Program-made: the position numbers and the translations under genes | Assembly: GCA_016462305.1 (NCBI GenBank) | Contig: JAEMTM010000077.1 | Coordinates: forward strand, 1 to 8,455 | Length of the DNA stretch: 8,455 nucleotides | Direction: 5' to 3' | Source of the DNA: Sphingomonadaceae bacterium | Lineage (GTDB): Bacteria > Pseudomonadota > Alphaproteobacteria > Sphingomonadales > Sphingomonadaceae | The notes under the pieces: generated by a model | The model's input: only the letters and a program-made list of their open reading frames with translations | What the model was told of the DNA's origin: nothing | The model's database searches: none | Shown: positions 4,323 through 8,455 of the stretch, piece after piece | How positions within the stretch are numbered: position 1 is the first letter of the stretch | How the letters are laid out: each line of letters opens with the position of its first letter

Positions 4323-5738
4323 ATGGCTCCAGTCGTCGCGCTTCCCCGATCGTTAAAAGTCATGCACGGCCTTGGCTCGGTTGCCTATGGAGTCAAGGAT
4401 AATGGCTTTTCAGTATTCCTGTTGATCTTTTATAATCAGGTGTTGGGCATTGACGCCGGCATCGTTGGTACCGTCATCATGGCCGCGCTGATATTCGATG
4501 CCTTTGCCGACCCGATTATTGGCGAGATGTCCGACCGGACACAAAGCAAATGGGGCAGACGCCTGCCCTGGCTATACGCCGCCGCCATTCCACTTGGCAT
4601 CATATGGCTATTGCTGTGGCATCCGCCCGAAATGGGGCAGACGGGCACGATCATCTGGCTGTTCTGCACCGCCGTATTGGCGCGCACCTTGGTGGCGATG
4701 TGCGAAGTGCCGTCCATTGCCCTCGTCCCTGAACTAACGGGCGATTATGACGAGCGCACGCGTTTGATGCGCTATCGTTTCCTGTTTGGTTGGGCGGGCG
4801 GATTGCTGATGCTCATTTTCGCTTATGGCATTTTCTTCACAGGCGAAAAGGGCGTGAGCGACCCTGCGGGGTATGACGCCTATTCGGTTTGGGGCGCGCT
4901 GATGATGAGCGGCGCGGTGCTCATCTCCGCGCTTGGCCAGCATCGGCATGTGGCCAAGCAATCACCCCCTGCCCCGCGCGGCGCTGGCCTTGGCCATGCT
5001 TTTGCCGAAGTGAAGGCGACATTATCTAACCGGGCGTTTCTCTGGCTCGTCTCGGCGGCTCTGTTCGGGCTGATCAACCAAGGGATGACCTTTGCGCTCA
5101 CCAATTACCAGCTCGCCTTTCTATGGCAGTTGCAACAGATGGAAATGCTCTATTATGCGCTGACCCTGTTTGCGACGGTCATCATTGCCTTCATCATTGT
5201 TCCCCCCGTCTCGGCGCGATTGGGCAAGAAGCATGCTGCGATTCTGTTTGCAGTTATCTCGCTTACTTTCACTGCGGTATTATATGGTAGCTGGCTGCTC
5301 GACCTTGTGCCCGGGGCGCCCTCGAACCCGTCGATCCTGTTTATGTTTGGCTTAATGACCATCGCCAATAGCGCGGCGGTGAGCATGATGATGCTGACAT
5401 CCTCGATGATGGCCGATGTGGTGGAGGCATCGCAGCAAGAAACGGGCAGGCGATCTGAAGGGCTGTTTTTCGCGGGCTATTTCTTCATGCAAAAATGCGC
5501 CGTTGGCATTGGCACCTTTGCCGCCGGGATGATTCTGAGCTTTGCCAATTTCCCGCAAAATGCCGCACCCGGCGAAGTGGATGTCGCTGTCCTCGATGGG
5601 CTGGCGCTATATTATATGGGCACGGTGTTAGTCATCGGCATTATCGGCATCCTGATCCTGCGGCATTTCCCGATTTCGCGTGAAAGTCACAATGAACGCT
5701 TGCGTGCCTTGAACACACTGGCAGAGTCTGCCAGTTAA
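4323..5738 (+). CDS. MFS transporter of the GPH cation-symporter type
   Basis: 471 residues with about 12 hydrophobic segments, including ones near 30-60, 84-99, 108-126, 153-172, 188-205, 236-257, 278-298, 305-326, 337-357, 380-405 and 428-446. The loop after the second segment carries the GPH (MFS_2) hallmark DAFADPIIGEMSDRTQSKWG (59-78) followed by RRLPW. A second family signature, MADVVEASQQETGRRSEGLFF, spans 363-383. GPH proteins are inner-membrane cation-coupled importers best known for sugars. Here the neighbours are all acyl-CoA enzymes, so the cargo is more likely a carboxylic acid, terpenoid or steroid-like compound; that is inference. The ATG at 4323 lacks a recognisable ribosome-binding site. 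An in-frame stop at 4314-4316 prevents a longer form, and an internal ATG at 4362 (before HGLGSVAYG) is an alternative start. It is first in the plus-strand operon, 33 bases before the next gene. Confidence 0.9.
   Translation: MAPVVALPRSLKVMHGLGSVAYGVKDNGFSVFLLIFYNQVLGIDAGIVGTVIMAALIFDAFADPIIGEMSDRTQSKWGRRLPWLYAAAIPLGIIWLLLWHPPEMGQTGTIIWLFCTAVLARTLVAMCEVPSIALVPELTGDYDERTRLMRYRFLFGWAGGLLMLIFAYGIFFTGEKGVSDPAGYDAYSVWGALMMSGAVLISALGQHRHVAKQSPPAPRGAGLGHAFAEVKATLSNRAFLWLVSAALFGLINQGMTFALTNYQLAFLWQLQQMEMLYYALTLFATVIIAFIIVPPVSARLGKKHAAILFAVISLTFTAVLYGSWLLDLVPGAPSNPSILFMFGLMTIANSAAVSMMMLTSSMMADVVEASQQETGRRSEGLFFAGYFFMQKCAVGIGTFAAGMILSFANFPQNAAPGEVDVAVLDGLALYYMGTVLVIGIIGILILRHFPISRESHNERLRALNTLAESAS
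5717..5735. repeat. Perfect 19-bp palindrome at the transporter stop codon
   Basis: ACTGGCAGA-G-TCTGCCAGT has 9-bp arms around one central base. It covers the last coding codons of the transporter and abuts its TAA (5736-5738). As RNA it could fold with a 7-nt loop, but no T-run follows, so it is not an intrinsic terminator. It may be an operator, an mRNA-stability hairpin between the membrane protein and the downstream enzymes, or chance. Confidence 0.5.
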
Positions 5739-5771
5739 CCGATCAATTAAAATTGAAAAGAGGAATGAGCC

Positions 5772-7055
5772 ATGGATTTCGATCTCAACGACAAGCAAAC
5801 TTACTGGCGGGACCGGATCCGCGACCATAATGAACGCTTCTTGCGTCCACGCGTCGCCGATTATTATGCCGAGCAGGCAGAGGGCGACCGTTGGAAAGTG
5901 CTTCAAGTCGTTGAAGAGGAAAAGGCGCGGGCCAAGGCCGCTGGCCTTTGGAACTTGTTCATGCCGCCAACGTCGGGCCGCGTGCATGTCGACGACAGCG
6001 TGCATTTTGATGGCCCCGGCCTCACCAACATGGAATATGCATTGTGCGCCGAAGAAATGGGCCGCATCGGTTTTGCATCCGAAGTCTATAACTGTTCGGC
6101 ACCAGACACCGGCAATATGGAGGTGTTCCTGCGCTACGGCACCGCCGCACAAAAAGAAAAATGGATGATCCCGCTGATGAACGGCGAAATCCGTTCGGCG
6201 TTTTTGATGACGGAGCCAGCCGTTGCTTCGTCCGACGCGACCAACATCGAAACCTCGATCCGCCGCGAAGGCGACGAATATGTCCTCAATGGCGTGAAAT
6301 GGTGGTCATCAGGTGCAGGCGACCCGCGTTGCAAGATCGCGATTGTCATGGGCAAGACCGATTTTGAAGCCAAGCGCCATGCGCAACAGTCGATGGTGTT
6401 GATGGAACTCGATGCGCCAGGCGTGAACATTCTGCGTCATCTACCTGTCTTTGGGTATGACGACGCGCCGCATGGTCATATGGAAATCGAATTGAAGGAT
6501 GTCCGCATTCCGGCATCGAACATGTTGCTGGGCGAAGGTCGCGGGTTCGAGATCGCGCAAGGCCGCCTTGGACCAGGCCGCATCCACCATTGCATGCGCA
6601 CCATTGGAACTGCCGAAGAGGCGCTGGAGAAAATGTGCAAGCGCCTGCAATCGCGCGTCGCCTTTGGCAAGACCGTTGCCGAGCATAGCGTGTGGGAAGA
6701 ACGTATTGCCCGTGCCCGGATCGACATTGAAATGACTCGTCTGCTGTGCCTGAAGGCTGCGGACATGATGGACAAGGTCGGTAACAAGGCGGCGGCGGCT
6801 GAAATCGCGATGATCAAGGTGCAGGCCCCGAATATGGCGCTGAGCATCATCGATAATGCGATTCAAGCGCATGGCGGCGGCGGTGTGTCCGACGATTTCG
6901 GTCTCGCATCTGCTTGGGCGCATCAGCGCACCTTACGTCTGGCCGATGGTCCCGACGAAGTCCATGCCCGCGCGATTGCCCGTATGGAGCTTGGCAAGCA
7001 TGGCGGCCGCGGCAAAGACGGCCTATCGAGCGGTGACATGGGGGCAACACGGTGA
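5772..7055 (+). CDS. ACAD10/11-like acyl-CoA dehydrogenase
   Basis: 427 residues, longer than the classical 380-400 and typical of the ACAD11-like branch. Key features are MTEPAVASSDATN (146-158), the FAD/dimer segment RVAFGKTVAEHS (295-306), QAHGGGGVSDDFGLA (365-379) and RLADGPDEVH (389-398). The GPGRIHHCMRTIG segment (267-279) is also characteristic. At the position of the medium-chain catalytic glutamate the protein has D392, within ADGPDEVH, which I recall as usual for this branch. In mammals the ACAD domain of ACAD10/11 removes phosphate from a 4-phosphoacyl-CoA made by an attached kinase domain, and LvaC of Pseudomonas putida acts similarly in levulinate use. Here the kinase is a separate gene at 8137, two genes on, which supports the same chemistry. 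The start has GAGGA 7 bases upstream. The stop overlaps the next start (GTGA, 7052-7055), indicating translational coupling. Substrate chain length and type are unknown. Confidence 0.92.
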   Translation: MDFDLNDKQTYWRDRIRDHNERFLRPRVADYYAEQAEGDRWKVLQVVEEEKARAKAAGLWNLFMPPTSGRVHVDDSVHFDGPGLTNMEYALCAEEMGRIGFASEVYNCSAPDTGNMEVFLRYGTAAQKEKWMIPLMNGEIRSAFLMTEPAVASSDATNIETSIRREGDEYVLNGVKWWSSGAGDPRCKIAIVMGKTDFEAKRHAQQSMVLMELDAPGVNILRHLPVFGYDDAPHGHMEIELKDVRIPASNMLLGEGRGFEIAQGRLGPGRIHHCMRTIGTAEEALEKMCKRLQSRVAFGKTVAEHSVWEERIARARIDIEMTRLLCLKAADMMDKVGNKAAAAEIAMIKVQAPNMALSIIDNAIQAHGGGGVSDDFGLASAWAHQRTLRLADGPDEVHARAIARMELGKHGGRGKDGLSSGDMGATR

Positions 7056-8140
7056 GAGCAGCAGTCCTGATCGAAGCGGGTAAACCGCTTCAGATCGAGC
7101 AGATCAACATCGCCAATCCCGGTCCGCATGAGGTGCTGATCCGCACTGCGGCCTGCGGGCTGTGCCATAGCGACCTGCACTTTATCGAAGGCACCTATCC
7201 GCATCCTTTGCCCGCGATCCCCGGCCATGAGGCGGCGGGCATAGTTGAGGATGTGGGCAGCGAAGTGCGCACGGTTAAGGTCGGCGATGCCGTTGTTACC
7301 TGCCTAAGCGCGTTTTGCGGCCATTGCGAATATTGCGTTACTGGCCGGATGTCTTTGTGCCTTGGCGGCGACACACGGCGTAAAGCAGGCGAAGCACCAC
7401 GCCTGACACGCCCCGATGGCGGCATCATGAACCAGATGCTGAACCTGTCCGCTTATGCCGAAATGATGCTGGTGCATGAACATGCTTGCGTCGCAATCCA
7501 TCCCGACATGCCTTTGCCGCAAGCGTCCGTTATCGGCTGCGCCGTGACCACGGGTGCAGGCACCATTTTCAACGCATGCAAAGTCACACCCGGCGAAACC
7601 GTGGCCGTTATCGGCTGTGGCGGCGTTGGCCTTGCGACTATCAATGCTGCGAAAATTGCCGGCGCTGGCCGCATCATTGCCGCTGATCCCATGCCGGAAA
7701 AGCGTGTGCTTGCAATGAAGCTGGGTGCGACGGATGTTATCGACCCAATGGATGCAGATGCAGCCAAGCAAATTCAGGCGTTGACCAAGGGCGGCGTCGA
7801 TCATGCGATTGAGGCTGTCGGTCGTCCCGCGTCGGGCGAGCTTGCCGTCAAGTCGCTCAAGCGCGGCGGGACAGCAACAATACTTGGTATGATGCCATTA
7901 CAGCATTCGGTTGGCCTGTCGGCGATGGACCTGTTGTCCGGCAAGAAGCTCCAAGGCGCGATCATGGGCGGCAACCGCTTCCCTGTTGATATTCCGCGTC
8001 TTGTGGATTTCTATATGCGTGGCCTTTTGGACCTCGACACGATCATTTCGGAGACCATCCCGCTGGAGCGAATCAACGAGGGCTTTGACCAGATGAAGCG
8101 CGGCGATTCGGCGCGTTCGGTCATCGTTTTTGACCAATGA
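7052..8140 (+). CDS. Zinc-dependent medium-chain alcohol dehydrogenase
   Basis: 362 residues from a GTG start that overlaps the preceding stop. GGGGG lies 7-8 bases upstream, and the N-terminus RAAVLIEAGKPLQIEQI is standard for the family, so a later start is unlikely. Catalytic zinc ligands are C38 (CHSD), H59 with E60 (GHE) and C163. The structural zinc loop has all four cysteines: C89, C92, C95 and C103. The Rossmann motif GCGGVG (188-193) followed by D212 at the end of the second strand points to NAD(H). Such enzymes interconvert alcohols and ketones or aldehydes. It lies between an ACAD11-like dehydrogenase and an APH kinase and overlaps both by 4 bases. It may therefore set up or remove the hydroxyl on the same acyl substrate, for example 4-oxo to 4-hydroxy, a step done by an SDR (LvaD) in Pseudomonas putida. 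That role is inference; oxidation of an unrelated alcohol is equally compatible with the motifs. Confidence 0.92.
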   Translation: MRAAVLIEAGKPLQIEQINIANPGPHEVLIRTAACGLCHSDLHFIEGTYPHPLPAIPGHEAAGIVEDVGSEVRTVKVGDAVVTCLSAFCGHCEYCVTGRMSLCLGGDTRRKAGEAPRLTRPDGGIMNQMLNLSAYAEMMLVHEHACVAIHPDMPLPQASVIGCAVTTGAGTIFNACKVTPGETVAVIGCGGVGLATINAAKIAGAGRIIAADPMPEKRVLAMKLGATDVIDPMDADAAKQIQALTKGGVDHAIEAVGRPASGELAVKSLKRGGTATILGMMPLQHSVGLSAMDLLSGKKLQGAIMGGNRFPVDIPRLVDFYMRGLLDLDTIISETIPLERINEGFDQMKRGDSARSVIVFDQ

Positions 8141-8455
8141 GCACAGCCCCAACCCCGATTGACGCGCAAACGGCCTTTACCGGAACGGTCGCGCCAACGG
8201 GTACGGACATCCTTGATGCCAAAGCATTGGCGCAATGGATGGATGCGCATGTCGAAGGATTTGAAGGTCCAGTCGAGGTCCTGAAATTCGCAGGTGGCCA
8301 GTCGAACCCGACATATCGGTTAAACGCCAAAAGCGGTTCTTATGTGCTGCGTCGCAAGCCATTTGGCGTCCTGCTACCGAGCGCACATGCCGTTGACCGC
8401 GAATATAAGGTGATTGCGGGCTTGTACCCAACGGGCTTTCCCGTCGCCAAACCCT
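8137..8455 (+). CDS. APH-fold phosphotransferase (ACAD10/11 kinase-like), 5' part
   Basis: The gene starts at the ATG 8137-8139, overlapping the previous stop (ATGA), and runs off the window after 106 codons. The visible part is the N-lobe of an aminoglycoside-phosphotransferase-like kinase. The glycine-rich ATP loop KFAGGQSNPTYRL (50-62) is followed by the beta-3 strand YVLRRKPFG (69-77), with the ATP-binding lysine probably K74 (or R73/R72 by register), then LLPSAHAVDREY (79-90) with E89 as the likely salt-bridge glutamate. The GGQSNPTY...VLRRKPxGxLLPSAHAVDREY pattern is that of the kinase domain fused to a dehydrogenase in ACAD10/11, and of stand-alone bacterial relatives such as LvaA. The expected role is phosphorylation of a 4-hydroxyacyl-CoA for the dehydrogenase at 5772-7055. 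The catalytic loop and metal-binding motifs lie outside the window. No ribosome-binding site is seen, consistent with coupled translation. Confidence 0.88.
   Translation, partial: MSTAPTPIDAQTAFTGTVAPTGTDILDAKALAQWMDAHVEGFEGPVEVLKFAGGQSNPTYRLNAKSGSYVLRRKPFGVLLPSAHAVDREYKVIAGLYPTGFPVAKP

Overview
The window looks like a chromosomal catabolic region of an alphaproteobacterium, most likely a sphingomonad (Sphingomonadaceae/Sphingomonadales). This rests on moderately high GC, codon style, a heavy load of acyl-CoA dehydrogenases, and two intergenic repeats built from GCCCTTCGAC/GCTCAGGGC-type and CGTCATTCCCGC-type units that I associate with such genomes. The taxonomic call is inference; no rRNA gene or marker protein is present.

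Layout. (1) 1-687 holds no convincing protein gene. The minus strand here is purine-rich. It carries a terminator hairpin at 441-479 and another at 1-35, and about 400 bases between them that I read as a candidate non-coding RNA. (2) 688-4111 is a minus-strand acyl-CoA block. Transcription runs from 4111 downward through a canonical acyl-CoA dehydrogenase (2936-4111), a divergent acyl-CoA dehydrogenase-like partner lacking the usual active-site motifs (1661-2797) and an RhlG-like short-chain dehydrogenase (688-1482). Each of the two gaps between these genes contains an elaborate palindromic repeat. (3) 4112-4322 is a divergent control region with a TTGACA promoter and two perfect inverted repeats that look like operators. 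(4) 4323-8455 is a plus-strand operon: a GPH-type MFS transporter, an ACAD10/11-like acyl-CoA dehydrogenase, a zinc alcohol dehydrogenase, and the first 106 codons of an aminoglycoside-phosphotransferase-fold kinase. The last three genes are joined by 4-base GTGA and ATGA overlaps.

How they may work together. The most interesting signal is the ACAD11-like dehydrogenase / Zn-alcohol dehydrogenase / APH kinase trio. In mammals the kinase and dehydrogenase activities are fused in ACAD10/ACAD11, and in Pseudomonas putida related proteins (LvaA, LvaC) act in levulinate catabolism. Both systems phosphorylate a 4-hydroxyacyl-CoA and then remove the phosphate. This window appears to encode an unfused version with a zinc oxidoreductase between the two partners, next to a heteromeric-type dehydrogenase pair and a transporter. 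A plausible reading is a regulon for uptake and beta-oxidation-like breakdown of an oxygenated or branched carboxylic acid (hydroxy or oxo acid, terpenoid or sterol side chain). The substrate cannot be read from the sequence.
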